Shown piece after piece: positions 1 to 8,618 of a stretch of 64,000 nt of DNA (its first letter is position 1; every line of letters starts with the position of its first letter). The notes beneath the pieces are model-generated. The model was not told the origin of the DNA, searched no databases, and was given only the letters and a program-made list of their open reading frames with translations. The position numbers and the translations under genes are program-made. Source of the DNA: Paenibacillus sp. RC67 (GTDB taxonomy: Bacteria; Bacillota; Bacilli; Paenibacillales; NBRC-103111). Location: positions 2,646,001 to 2,710,000 of the forward strand of contig NZ_CP125098.1 in NCBI RefSeq assembly GCF_030020805.1, in the 5' to 3' direction.

Positions 1-900
1 TGCAATCAGATCGTTAAGCTCGGCTTGATACTGGGCATCTTTCATACCAGTAATTACGGGTACGCTCATATCTACCTTCAATTGATCGAGCTGCTCCTGT
101 TTTGAGGCAGAGGATACTTGAACTCCATCTTGACTAGAGCTTGCTGCTGGAATAGCTATGGCGAATTCAGGACTGCCTGCAGCGTACGGAGCGATCTCGT
201 ATGCACTAAACACGATGACAGCTTTTCCATTTTCGATATAAAAGGTTTGGTCGTCACTGATTCCTTTGAACTCATTGAACTCATCGCTGAAATAATTTTC
301 TGGTGATTTGGCAATCTCCGCTTTGACTTGCTGGTTAATTACATCTTTGTAATTACCACCGAATATGTCGCTCAATGTAATAGCGGCTGCTTGGTCGCTA
401 TCTTTGACGTTGTAAGTGTCAATTCGCGTCATGCCGTGCGCTCCACCCGTATAGCTGTAAGTGTAGACCTTGATGGAGAGGGTATGATTCGCGTTGGTTT
501 TCACTTCGTATTTTACATCCACAGAATAAGGTCTAAACGGGTAACCGTTCTGAGTCGCATCCTCTAGCCCCTCTTTAGCTTGGGATTTGATAGCGTCCAA
601 GTCTTTCGCAGCTACTTCTGCGATCTGATCATTCAGCTTGGTTTGATAAGCCTTATCTTTTAGGCCGCTAATGACTGGTACGCTCAGGTTGGAGGTTAAT
701 TCACTTGTTTGTTCCTGCTCTGTTTTGGCTGTTACTTGAATATCGGTGCTCGAGATAGGTGCGGAAATAGGTACAGCTGTTATAACGCCGGATGCAGGGA
801 TTGCGGTTACGGCTGGTGATGCCATAGAGCTATTGGCATAGGAAGCGAGCATACAACATCCTGCAATACCTAGAGTCAATAATTTAAAGGGTGTTTTCAT
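1..900 (-). CDS. RsiV-like DUF4163/DUF3298 lipoprotein, partial (runs off left edge)
   Basis: Reading the minus strand from the ATG at 900 gives 300 codons with no stop before the window edge, so the C-terminus is missing. An AGGAGGT ribosome site sits just upstream (908-914). The N-terminus is a signal peptide with a plausible lipobox (IAGC, Cys15). A DUF4163-like region follows (about residues 60-160, with SYTGGAHG), then a DUF3298-like region (about 170-245, with LSDIF and FYIENGKAVIVF). From about residue 270 the text VDMSVPVITGMKDAQYQ repeats the earlier NLSVPVISGLKDKAYQ, so a second copy of the domain begins. The family includes the anti-sigma factor RsiV, but here the protein looks exported and duplicated. 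A lipoprotein of unknown ligand is an equally good reading. Confidence 0.8.
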   Translation of the reverse strand, partial: MKTPFKLLTLGIAGCCMLASYANSSMASPAVTAIPASGVITAVPISAPISSTDIQVTAKTEQEQTSELTSNLSVPVISGLKDKAYQTKLNDQIAEVAAKDLDAIKSQAKEGLEDATQNGYPFRPYSVDVKYEVKTNANHTLSIKVYTYSYTGGAHGMTRIDTYNVKDSDQAAAITLSDIFGGNYKDVINQQVKAEIAKSPENYFSDEFNEFKGISDDQTFYIENGKAVIVFSAYEIAPYAAGSPEFAIAIPAASSSQDGVQVSSASKQEQLDQLKVDMSVPVITGMKDAQYQAELNDLIA

Positions 901-1311
901 AATGAGTACCTCCTGGATGATCATGGTTAATGTGATTCCTAAAGCTATTATAGCTAACCTGATTTTTCCTTTGGTTACGGAGAAGTTACAATTCTCGTAA
1001 AATAGTACAAGGGGCTATTGTCAGTCACAAAGTAAAACTATATTACACGGTTTGGAAAAAAATGAATCAATTTGATAGAGGGAAAACTGCATAAAAAGGC
1101 GTGAAGATATCTGAGTTCCGGCTAGCTATCTTTCATTTTGGGAGAATTGAAAGCGTATCCGGTAAGTGGTTGGGATTTCCAGACATTTAAAAATAAGAAG
1201 TTTTTTGATGACAATCTGTAACTTTTTCATCATTTCCTTCGTCTATAATTTGGAAGTAATGGTTTTGATAGATACATAGAATGATTGTCGATAACAGGTA
1301 GGAGGGTCGCA
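901..1311. other. Divergent intergenic region
   Basis: No convincing gene. It separates the leftward RsiV-like gene from the rightward ABC operon. It carries a TATAAT on the minus strand (947-952) for the leftward gene, without a good -35, and the ECF-like promoter described separately for the rightward operon. Confidence 0.6.
1217..1249 (+). promoter_or_regulatory. Putative ECF sigma-factor promoter of the ABC export operon
   Basis: TGTAAC (1217-1222), then 17 bp, then CGTC (1240-1243). This is the layout of Bacillus ECF promoters (SigX/SigM/SigV type). A TATAAT overlaps at 1244-1249, but no SigA -35 is present at the right distance. The first start codon downstream is at 1312. The match is seen in the sequence; the sigma factor is inferred. 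Confidence 0.5.
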
Positions 1312-2136
1312 ATGCTTGGTTGGCTTCGCCAAAAAAACAAAAATCAACCTGAAGAGGCTGACAGGGAGGCAGAAGCTCAGCAGCCGGTGGACTTATCGCT
1401 GGAATTGGGGGCAGCATCCTTGGAAGCCTCGGCCGCCACAGCTGAGCCGGTGGATTATAGCACGCCCTTGCTAACGGTTGAAGGGGTAGAAAGGTCTTTT
1501 CCCGTCGGAGGCCAGCAGCTGCATGTGCTGAAGGGCATTCATATGTCTCTTTATCACAGGCAGCTTGTTATGCTGAAAGGACGTTCAGGTTCTGGTAAAA
1601 CAACGCTGTTGAACTTGATTGGGGGGCTTGACCAGCCGAACAAGGGCGAGATTGTGTTTAAAGATCATCCGTTTCATTTGTGCAGCGACGATCAGCGTAC
1701 GCAAATAAGACGCAAAGAAATAGGATTTATTTTCCAATCATTTGCCTTAATGCCACTTCTTTCTGCTTGGGAGAACGTAGAGCTGGCTCTTCGAATGGCT
1801 GACGTCCCACGCTCCGAATGGAAGAACAGAGCTTCTCACTGCTTGGAGCTTGTCGGATTGACCAAACGGATGCATCATAGGCCCTTCGAGCTCTCGGGAG
1901 GAGAGCAGCAGCGTGTCGCAATTGCTAAAGCTATTGCCCACAGGCCTAGTCTGCTTCTAGCTGACGAGCCGACGGCGGAGCTTGATTCGCAGATGGGCGC
2001 ACAGGTTATGGCGGTATTCAGAGAAATCATCAATACGGAGAAAGTGACCATTTGTATGACTACACATGATCCAACAATTATGGAGGTTGCCGACCATGTA
2101 TTTGAAATGGTGGATGGGAAATTTATCAACACGTAA
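1312..2136 (+). CDS. ABC transporter ATP-binding protein (LolD/MacB type)
   Basis: 274 aa. The start is the ATG at 1312, preceded by TAGGAGGG; the frame is also open from a TTG at 1285, which has no ribosome site. About 55 residues of Ala/Glu-rich sequence precede the ATPase domain, longer than usual. Walker A GRSGSGKTT lies near residue 90, signature LSGGEQQRV near 194, Walker B LLLADEPTAELD near 213, and the H-loop is TTHD. The class powers FtsX/MacB-type permeases that move substrates from membrane to exterior rather than importing them. The downstream adaptor gene overlaps its end by 41 bp, which indicates translational coupling. Confidence 0.93.
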   Translation: MLGWLRQKNKNQPEEADREAEAQQPVDLSLELGAASLEASAATAEPVDYSTPLLTVEGVERSFPVGGQQLHVLKGIHMSLYHRQLVMLKGRSGSGKTTLLNLIGGLDQPNKGEIVFKDHPFHLCSDDQRTQIRRKEIGFIFQSFALMPLLSAWENVELALRMADVPRSEWKNRASHCLELVGLTKRMHHRPFELSGGEQQRVAIAKAIAHRPSLLLADEPTAELDSQMGAQVMAVFREIINTEKVTICMTTHDPTIMEVADHVFEMVDGKFINT

Positions 2137-3211
2137 AAGAAAGGCTAAACCTCTGCTTGCTGTTTGTATGGCATCCGTTTTAACGATAAGCTCCGGATGC
2201 TCACTCTTGCCAAAGGAAGCGGAAGAAGAAACGCTGCCGACGATTACGGCTCCCAAGTTGTCCAAGAAACCGGAGTATGTTGTGAAGACGGAGACGTTGG
2301 AAACCAAGGTGCGCGGTTCCGGCAAGATGATGGGAACGAAGGAAGAGGATCTTTATTTTACGGATGAGGATAGCAGAAGAATTAAGGCCATTTATGTAAA
2401 GAGCGGAGACAAAGTCGAGCAGGGTCAAGTGATCGCCGAACTCGACGTTACCGAGCAGGAGAGCCAGCTCAAGCAAAAGCGGCTGCAAACCCGCAGGGAT
2501 GAGCTGACCATGATAGAGACCTTGCGCAAAGCCGACGAGATGAGCGCGGAGGATCTGGAGAAGGCTAAGATCGATTTTGAGCTTAAACGGGAAGATTTGA
2601 ATAAGCTGGAGAGCACAATCGCTAAGGCGAAGCTGACAGCTCCCTACTCGGGTACGATTGTTTCGGTTTATGTGCAAAAAGGCGATACAGCCAAAGCGTA
2701 CGATGCCATCGCTACGATTGCGGATTTAACGCAGTTAGCGGTAGTTGCAAGTCTGAGCAACGAGGATTTGAAGAAGGTTGCCGTCGGAATGGAGGCGGTA
2801 GTCGATATCAATTCCGCAGGTCAGCATAAAGGAAAAGTCATTCAATTGCCAAATCCTAGCTCGGATGCGAACAACGGCAATAACAATAACGGCAATTTTG
2901 GAGGCCAGAACGGGAATAACCAGAAGAAGCCTGACTCCATCGATAATTATATGGTAGTGGAGCTGGATCCATTGCCCCAAGGGTTGAACCGAGGCACGTT
3001 TCTCAGCGTATCCGTCATAACTTCACGTAAGGAAAAGGCGGTTACGATACCGTTAGCTACTCTTAGATCCTATTCCGGACGCAATTACGTTCAAGTGGTC
3101 GATGATCAAGGGAACAAGAAGGAAGTGGATGTCGAGATAGGGCAGCAAACCTCAACGGACGTGGAGATCGTTAAAGGACTTACGCCGGGGCAGAAAGTAG
3201 TGGGCCGCTAA
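2096..3211 (+). CDS. MacA/HlyD-like efflux adaptor lipoprotein
   Basis: 371 aa. The start chosen is ATG 2096, because GGAGG lies at 2082-2086, 9 nt upstream; the frame is open from 2066. The signal peptide ends in a lipobox (SSGC, Cys35), so the protein is anchored outside the membrane. A biotinyl/lipoyl-like half (IYVKSGDKVEQGQVIAELD) leads into a helical hairpin (about residues 118-180), the second half (TAPYSGTIVSVYVQKGD) and a beta-barrel. An Asn/Gly-rich stretch occupies about residues 255-281. In Gram-positives such adaptors work with a MacB-like permease. The stop codon overlaps the permease start (TAATG). Confidence 0.92.
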   Translation: MYLKWWMGNLSTRKRKAKPLLAVCMASVLTISSGCSLLPKEAEEETLPTITAPKLSKKPEYVVKTETLETKVRGSGKMMGTKEEDLYFTDEDSRRIKAIYVKSGDKVEQGQVIAELDVTEQESQLKQKRLQTRRDELTMIETLRKADEMSAEDLEKAKIDFELKREDLNKLESTIAKAKLTAPYSGTIVSVYVQKGDTAKAYDAIATIADLTQLAVVASLSNEDLKKVAVGMEAVVDINSAGQHKGKVIQLPNPSSDANNGNNNNGNFGGQNGNNQKKPDSIDNYMVVELDPLPQGLNRGTFLSVSVITSRKEKAVTIPLATLRSYSGRNYVQVVDDQGNKKEVDVEIGQQTSTDVEIVKGLTPGQKVVGR

Positions 3212-6141
3212 TGTCAATGCCAATGCTGCGATTTTTGTACCGAAAAATGTGGAATACACGCTGGTTGACGTTAAGCTCTCTGGTCGGTCTAATTATGGCT
3301 GTGGCTTTTACAACGAGCATACCGATGTATTCCGACGGTTCGTTAAAGCGGGTCGTCAGCAAATCGTTAGAAGAAAAAAGCGGCGGTTTGCCTGCTGGCT
3401 CCGTATTAATAAGATATCAGGCTACCGGATCGGATCGTGCTGAGCTGGATGCCATAAAAGATGCAGATCAATACATAACGAATGATATCCCTAAGGATAT
3501 TTCTTTCCCTTATGAAGCTTATGTCCGCAGCTATTCGATCCGTGCCTCTCAGCTGTCGCCGGAAGATCCGAAGAAGGTCGATCCAAGTAAAAAACGTCAA
3601 ATGACGCTTTTGTCTCAAAACGGTTTGAAGGATCAAGCGGAGCTTAAACAGGGACAATGGTTTAATGATCAAGTGCAAAGCGGTATCGTAGAAGCTGTTA
3701 TATTGGAAGAAGCTATGTACCGCAACGACATTCATATCGGAGATGTATTCAATTATCCTATTAGTGGCGGGTTAGGCATTGCCCCCATCAAAATTAAGGT
3801 CGTCGGAACGATCGTTCCAAAGAACGATCAGCATCCTTATTGGTTTCAAGGGATGGAAGGAGTTATGAACTCCTTCTTTATGAGCGAAGCGGGATTTGAG
3901 AACTACATATTGAAGGATAAGAAAATACCGCTCAACCTTGCGAACTGGTATTATGCCTTTGATCTGAAAAATATTCAAACGAGTCAGCTGTCGCCTTTGG
4001 AATCAAAGCTGGAGCGTCTGGATATCATCTTGTACCAAAAGCTGAAAAATACGCGTGTCGACTTGTCGTTTATTCCTATATTGCAGGAATTTAAAACGCA
4101 AAGCCTGCAGCTGCAAATTTTGCTGTTTACATTGGCTGCACCAATGATTGCGATGGTGTTTTATTATATCGTGATGAATTCAAGGCAATCGTTGGATCGA
4201 CAGCGCAGTGTCATAGCGGTTTTGCGAAGCAGGGGCGGCAGTACGAAGCAAATTATCGGTATTTATGTGCTGGAAGGTTTGCTGCTTGGATTGATTGCGA
4301 TGATCCTGGGGCCTATGCTCGGATGGTTTATGGCCAAAAGTATCGGTTCTTCCAGCGGGTTCCTCGCTTTTGTGGATCGGAAGTCGGTTCCCGTCGGCGT
4401 CTCTCAAGAAGCGCTGCTATATGGAGCGGCTGCTGTACTTATCGCACTGCTAGCCAGCGTAATACCAGCGATCGTCTACGCCAAGGCATCTATTGTCAGC
4501 TACAAGCAAAAGCTGGCGCGTTCAGACCGATCCCCCTTTTGGCAAAAGTGGTTTCTCGATGTGCTACTTATAGGTGTTGTAGCCTACGGATATTATTTAT
4601 TTGATCAAAGACAAGTATTATCGGTGCAAACCGGTTTAACAACGGATCAGCTGCAGGTGCACCCGCTGCTCTTTTTCGTGCCGGCATTATCAATCATTGC
4701 TCTTGGATTGTTCTTTCTGCGTATTTTTCCATGGCTGCTCAGGCTGTGGAACTGGATTGGCAAACGTTTCTTGCCTGTGCCGGTATACTTAACGCTGACT
4801 CAGCTGTCTCGTTCTGCGCAATCGTATTACCCTCTAATGCTGTTGTTGATACTTACATTGGGCTTGGGAGTGTATAACTCTTCAGCTGCAAGAACGATAG
4901 ATCTGAACTCAACGGACCGCATTCTTTACAATTATGGAACAGACGTTGTAATCCAAGCCGTTTGGGATGGTGTTTCGGACGATCTGCCTCAGGATCAATC
5001 CAACGGACAGAATAATGGAAACAACGGTGGAAATGGAAGCTCAGGAAATAATCAAGGAAATGGCAATAACGGTAGTGGGGGAGGAAATGGAGGCGGCCCT
5101 GGTGGTGCCGGCGGTAATGGTATGGAAGAACCTCCGCCTAAGCTTCGTTATGTAGAGCCGCCTTTCGTCGTATTTCAGCAGCTTGAAGGAGTCGATCATG
5201 CGGCCCGTGTACTGAGAACTAAGGGTAATGTTGTTATGTCGGGCAAATCCTTGGGCCAAGGGATGCTGATGGGAATCGATAATGTTGATTTCTCCAAGGT
5301 GTTCTGGTATAGAAAGGACTTATTCAAAGTCCATCCTAATGCTTACTTGAATTTGCTTGGTACGTATGAGCAATCGGTTATTATCCCAACCTCCTTTGCT
5401 GAGAAGCACCATATAAAGGAAGGGGATATCATCAGTATCTCCATTCAACAGCAGCAGGTTGAATTTGTTGTAGTGGCAACCGTACCTTATTGGCCGAGTC
5501 AATATCCAGACCAAATGCCATTTTTCATAGCCAACCTGGATTATATTTATGATCAGGCGCCGGTCACTCCTTATGAAGTGTGGCTGAAGATGAAAGAGGG
5601 TGCGAAAGTCACTCCTCTTATGGAAGAATTGGCGAAGAAGCAAATCCCGATTGTCAGCGTGAAAGATGTGCGCAACGAATTAATCGTACAGATGAAGCAT
5701 CCGGCTCGCGGTGGCGTATTCGGAATACTAAGTCTCGGCTTCCTTGTATCGGTATTTGTATCGCTAATCGGCTATATATTGTACTGGTTTTTCAACTTGT
5801 CCAGCAGAGTGGTTCAGTTCGGCGTCCTGCGGGCCATGGGGCTTTCACGACGTCAGCTCACAGGCATGCTGCTGCTTGAACAAGGCTTTACTGCCGGATT
5901 GTCCATTGCTCTCGGAATAGGAATAGGCAAGCTGACCAGCTACTTGTTCCTGCCTTTCCTGCAAACGGCAGAGAATGTCAAGATGCAGGTACCGCCATTC
6001 CGGGTCGTCTTTAATGCTCGGGATACCGATCAGCTGTATGTGGTCGTAGCGGTAATGATGCTGACTGGTGCCGGTCTATTGTTCCTGCATATCCGCAGAT
6101 TGAGGGTTCATCAAGCCGTCAAGCTCGGAGAGGAGAAATAA
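3211..6141 (+). CDS. FtsX/MacB-family ABC permease with Asn/Gly-rich insert
   Basis: 976 aa, larger than a typical MacB-like permease. A membrane segment near residues 15-40 is followed by a large extracellular domain. Further membrane segments lie around residues 295-320, 345-375, 400-425, 445-465, 485-510 and 535-560. After a low-complexity Asn/Gly stretch (about 593-638) and a second extracellular domain, three C-terminal segments form another FtsX unit. The architecture is thus two FtsX-like halves in one chain. It probably pairs with one or both ATPases of the operon (1312 and 6143). It has little ribosome site of its own and starts inside the adaptor stop, so coupling is likely. The substrate is unknown. 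Confidence 0.9.
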   Translation: MSMPMLRFLYRKMWNTRWLTLSSLVGLIMAVAFTTSIPMYSDGSLKRVVSKSLEEKSGGLPAGSVLIRYQATGSDRAELDAIKDADQYITNDIPKDISFPYEAYVRSYSIRASQLSPEDPKKVDPSKKRQMTLLSQNGLKDQAELKQGQWFNDQVQSGIVEAVILEEAMYRNDIHIGDVFNYPISGGLGIAPIKIKVVGTIVPKNDQHPYWFQGMEGVMNSFFMSEAGFENYILKDKKIPLNLANWYYAFDLKNIQTSQLSPLESKLERLDIILYQKLKNTRVDLSFIPILQEFKTQSLQLQILLFTLAAPMIAMVFYYIVMNSRQSLDRQRSVIAVLRSRGGSTKQIIGIYVLEGLLLGLIAMILGPMLGWFMAKSIGSSSGFLAFVDRKSVPVGVSQEALLYGAAAVLIALLASVIPAIVYAKASIVSYKQKLARSDRSPFWQKWFLDVLLIGVVAYGYYLFDQRQVLSVQTGLTTDQLQVHPLLFFVPALSIIALGLFFLRIFPWLLRLWNWIGKRFLPVPVYLTLTQLSRSAQSYYPLMLLLILTLGLGVYNSSAARTIDLNSTDRILYNYGTDVVIQAVWDGVSDDLPQDQSNGQNNGNNGGNGSSGNNQGNGNNGSGGGNGGGPGGAGGNGMEEPPPKLRYVEPPFVVFQQLEGVDHAARVLRTKGNVVMSGKSLGQGMLMGIDNVDFSKVFWYRKDLFKVHPNAYLNLLGTYEQSVIIPTSFAEKHHIKEGDIISISIQQQQVEFVVVATVPYWPSQYPDQMPFFIANLDYIYDQAPVTPYEVWLKMKEGAKVTPLMEELAKKQIPIVSVKDVRNELIVQMKHPARGGVFGILSLGFLVSVFVSLIGYILYWFFNLSSRVVQFGVLRAMGLSRRQLTGMLLLEQGFTAGLSIALGIGIGKLTSYLFLPFLQTAENVKMQVPPFRVVFNARDTDQLYVVVAVMMLTGAGLLFLHIRRLRVHQAVKLGEEK

Positions 6142-6142
6142 C

Positions 6143-7024
6143 ATGATTACTTGTGAAGAGCTCGTCAAAATATACAAAACCGACGACATTGAAGTCGTCG
6201 CCCTTAAAGGGCTGAACATTTCCGTTGCAGCCGGAGAAATGATGGCAATCATCGGCAACAGCGGGAGCGGGAAATCGACTTTTCTAAACATTTTGGGAGG
6301 GCTGGACCGGCCCTCTGCCGGCCAGGTGCAGGTTGGCGAATGGAACCTCCTCAAAATTACAGATGAAGATCTGGTCAAGTACAAACGTAAAACCGTTGGC
6401 TTCATTTGGCAAAATAATGCGCGAAACTTAGTGCCTTATTTGACCGCATTGGAAAATGTAGAAATGCCTATGATGCTTAGTGGAGATTATGACCGTGCTT
6501 ACGCGAAGCAGCTTCTGGAATGGGTAGGATTAAAGGAACGAATGGGAAACAAGCTACAGCAGTTATCAGGCGGTGAGCAGCAGCGTGTCGCCATCGCAAT
6601 ATCCCTTGCTAATAAGCCTTCGCTTCTGTTGGCGGATGAGCCGACCGGTTCTGTAGATACGAAAACGTCGGATATGATTATGGATATTTTTCGTAAGCTG
6701 AATCGCGAGCTGGGCGTCACTATCGTTATTGTTACCCATGATATGGCGCTTGCCAGCAAGGTGGATCGTGTTGTTGCCATCCGCGACGGGATGACCAGTA
6801 CGGAGTTCATTAAACGGAATCCGAATTTGGAGCAAGATCAAATGGAATCTGCTGCAGGGTTTCAGGCGATGAACGACGTCCATGAAGAGTACGTTGTTTT
6901 GGATAAGGCCGGCAGACTGCAAATACCTAAAGCGTACCTACAGGCACTGCAAATCGACACTAAGGCTTCCATGGAGTTTGACGGAGAGAAAATTATTATA
7001 AGACCGCCTAAATCCATCGAATAG
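6143..7024 (+). CDS. ABC transporter ATPase fused to a C-terminal SpoVT-AbrB domain
   Basis: 293 aa, starting 2 bp after the permease with AGAGGAG upstream. Walker A GNSGSGKST (about 38-46), signature LSGGEQQRV, Walker B LLLADEPTGSVD and H-loop THD are intact. Beyond the ATPase (about residue 225) the chain continues with VVLDKAGRLQIPKAY, then DGEKIIIRPP. This reproduces the SpoVT-AbrB/MazE hairpin pattern (D-x-x-GRi-x-IPk near residues 252-262). AbrB domains usually dimerise and bind DNA. Here it may provide dimerisation or couple transport to regulation. The domain call comes from motif reading; its function is inferred. Confidence 0.9.
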   Translation: MITCEELVKIYKTDDIEVVALKGLNISVAAGEMMAIIGNSGSGKSTFLNILGGLDRPSAGQVQVGEWNLLKITDEDLVKYKRKTVGFIWQNNARNLVPYLTALENVEMPMMLSGDYDRAYAKQLLEWVGLKERMGNKLQQLSGGEQQRVAIAISLANKPSLLLADEPTGSVDTKTSDMIMDIFRKLNRELGVTIVIVTHDMALASKVDRVVAIRDGMTSTEFIKRNPNLEQDQMESAAGFQAMNDVHEEYVVLDKAGRLQIPKAYLQALQIDTKASMEFDGEKIIIRPPKSIE

Positions 7025-7087
7025 TCCTTAGGAAGCTATATGCAATGTTTTACCGATGGCATAACAAATTGTTGGAGGGATTAACTT

Positions 7088-8563
7088 ATGAAACCATGGA
7101 TAAAGAAATCAATGCTATTATCCATTAGTGCCGGTCTTATGGTGCCTACTTTAGCAGCCTGCACTAAGACGAAGGGAGCCGATACGAAGACAGAGAGAGT
7201 ATTGCGTGTCGCTACAAGCTTCGGTTATGGAGACGATGAATATTTTCGTCAGCAGTTCACCGAAATATTCGAGTTTGCCAATCCGAACATTAAAATCGAG
7301 ATTATTCCGACGATGGATGACAGCTATCGGTATGGAAGAGTGGATCCGAACAAGAAGCCGGTAGATCCTATGGATAAGCTGAAGGAAGTTATGCAGGGGG
7401 ATAACCCTCCTGACGTTGTAATGGTCGGTTATGAGCAGCTTCCTGAACTGATTTCGAACAATATGCTGACTCAGCTCGATCCGATGATTACGAAAGACAA
7501 ATTCGATACCTCGGATATGGTCCCTGCGGTTGTTGAGGGACTTAAGAAGACAGGGGACGGCAAGTTGTATGCACTGGCCCCTACATTCAACTCTTCTGCA
7601 CTCATCTATAATAAGCGTATGTTTGACGAAGCGGGTGTTCCTTATCCAAAGGATAAGATGACATGGGATGAAACGTTCGACTTGGGCAAGCGTCTTATTA
7701 AAGGCGAGGGAGAGAACCGAAAAGCGGGTTTCTCGTTCAGTACCCAATCGATGGGAGATTTGTTCTATTCCATGCAAATGTATACAGCGCCTCTTCAGTT
7801 GAGAATGTTTGACGAAAAGGGCGAGAAGATGACAGTGGATTCCGATCAATGGGAAAAAGTGTGGAAAGCGATGCTGAAGCTGAAGCAGGACAAAGTGCTG
7901 CCTGAACAGCAGGATCCTTCCAAAATGAAAGGCCAAATGATGAACGGAGGCGAAAATTTCAATCCGTTCCAGTATGATGATTTTCTTTCTAATCGGGTTG
8001 CAATGTCTATTATTAACTATGGCCAACTGAACCAGATTACGAATGCCAACAAAAGTGCACAAAACTATCCGGGTTATACACCTATTGATTGGGATGTTGT
8101 TACGCTCCCTGTCCATCCTGAAGCGCCGGATGTGGGCGGCTATATCGGAATGAACGGAATTATGAGCATTAATGCCAAGGCTCAAAATGTGGAAGATGCG
8201 TGGAAATTCATTAAGTTTATTAATAGTGAGGATTGGGCACGTCTGAAGTCCAGCAGCTCTTATAACATCGTAACCCGTAAAAAGTACATTAAACCGAAAG
8301 ACGGTATACAGTTCCATATCGAAGCTTTCACTACATTGACACCGGCCCCTCAGCAGGATTACAAAATTTATCGAGAAAAACCTAGTATCGGTCAAGTACA
8401 GGATATCGGACGTCGGTTGTTTAACGATGTAGTCGATGGGAAAATGCAGGTCCGTGACGCGTTGAAAAAATGGCAAACGGACGGAGATGCGATGCTTCAG
8501 CAGATTAAAGATAATCCAACCGGCCCAATCAACAATGAAATCATGTCGATGCGAGCAGGCTAA
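7088..8563 (+). CDS. Extracellular solute-binding lipoprotein, family 1
   Basis: 491 aa. ATG 7088 is preceded by TTGGAGGG. The signal peptide ends with lipobox LAAC. The body has the family-1 (sugar/oligosaccharide-type) binding-protein pattern, for example ALAPTFNSSALIYNKRMFDEAG, then MTWDETFDLGKRL and EDAWKFIKFINS towards the C-terminus. Such proteins normally serve importers with two DUF-type inner-membrane permeases, none of which is encoded nearby. Its place inside a MacB-like export operon is therefore odd. It may have been recruited as a sensor or envelope-binding component. Confidence 0.9.
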   Translation: MKPWIKKSMLLSISAGLMVPTLAACTKTKGADTKTERVLRVATSFGYGDDEYFRQQFTEIFEFANPNIKIEIIPTMDDSYRYGRVDPNKKPVDPMDKLKEVMQGDNPPDVVMVGYEQLPELISNNMLTQLDPMITKDKFDTSDMVPAVVEGLKKTGDGKLYALAPTFNSSALIYNKRMFDEAGVPYPKDKMTWDETFDLGKRLIKGEGENRKAGFSFSTQSMGDLFYSMQMYTAPLQLRMFDEKGEKMTVDSDQWEKVWKAMLKLKQDKVLPEQQDPSKMKGQMMNGGENFNPFQYDDFLSNRVAMSIINYGQLNQITNANKSAQNYPGYTPIDWDVVTLPVHPEAPDVGGYIGMNGIMSINAKAQNVEDAWKFIKFINSEDWARLKSSSSYNIVTRKKYIKPKDGIQFHIEAFTTLTPAPQQDYKIYREKPSIGQVQDIGRRLFNDVVDGKMQVRDALKKWQTDGDAMLQQIKDNPTGPINNEIMSMRAG

Positions 8564-8618
8564 CTGCCAGTGTGTTAACAGTTAATAATCTATTTTCAAC
8601 GGGAGGCATACAGACATC

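Noticed and set aside
7151..8476. Open minus-strand frame of 441 codons opposite the solute-binding protein
   Set aside because: It is the mirror of a well-supported lipoprotein gene. Its product is rich in Ile, Arg and His with no domain, and no ribosome site precedes it.
7088..8563. Reading the binding protein as part of a sugar importer
   Set aside because: No import permease genes are nearby, and the preceding ABC genes are of the MacB export type.
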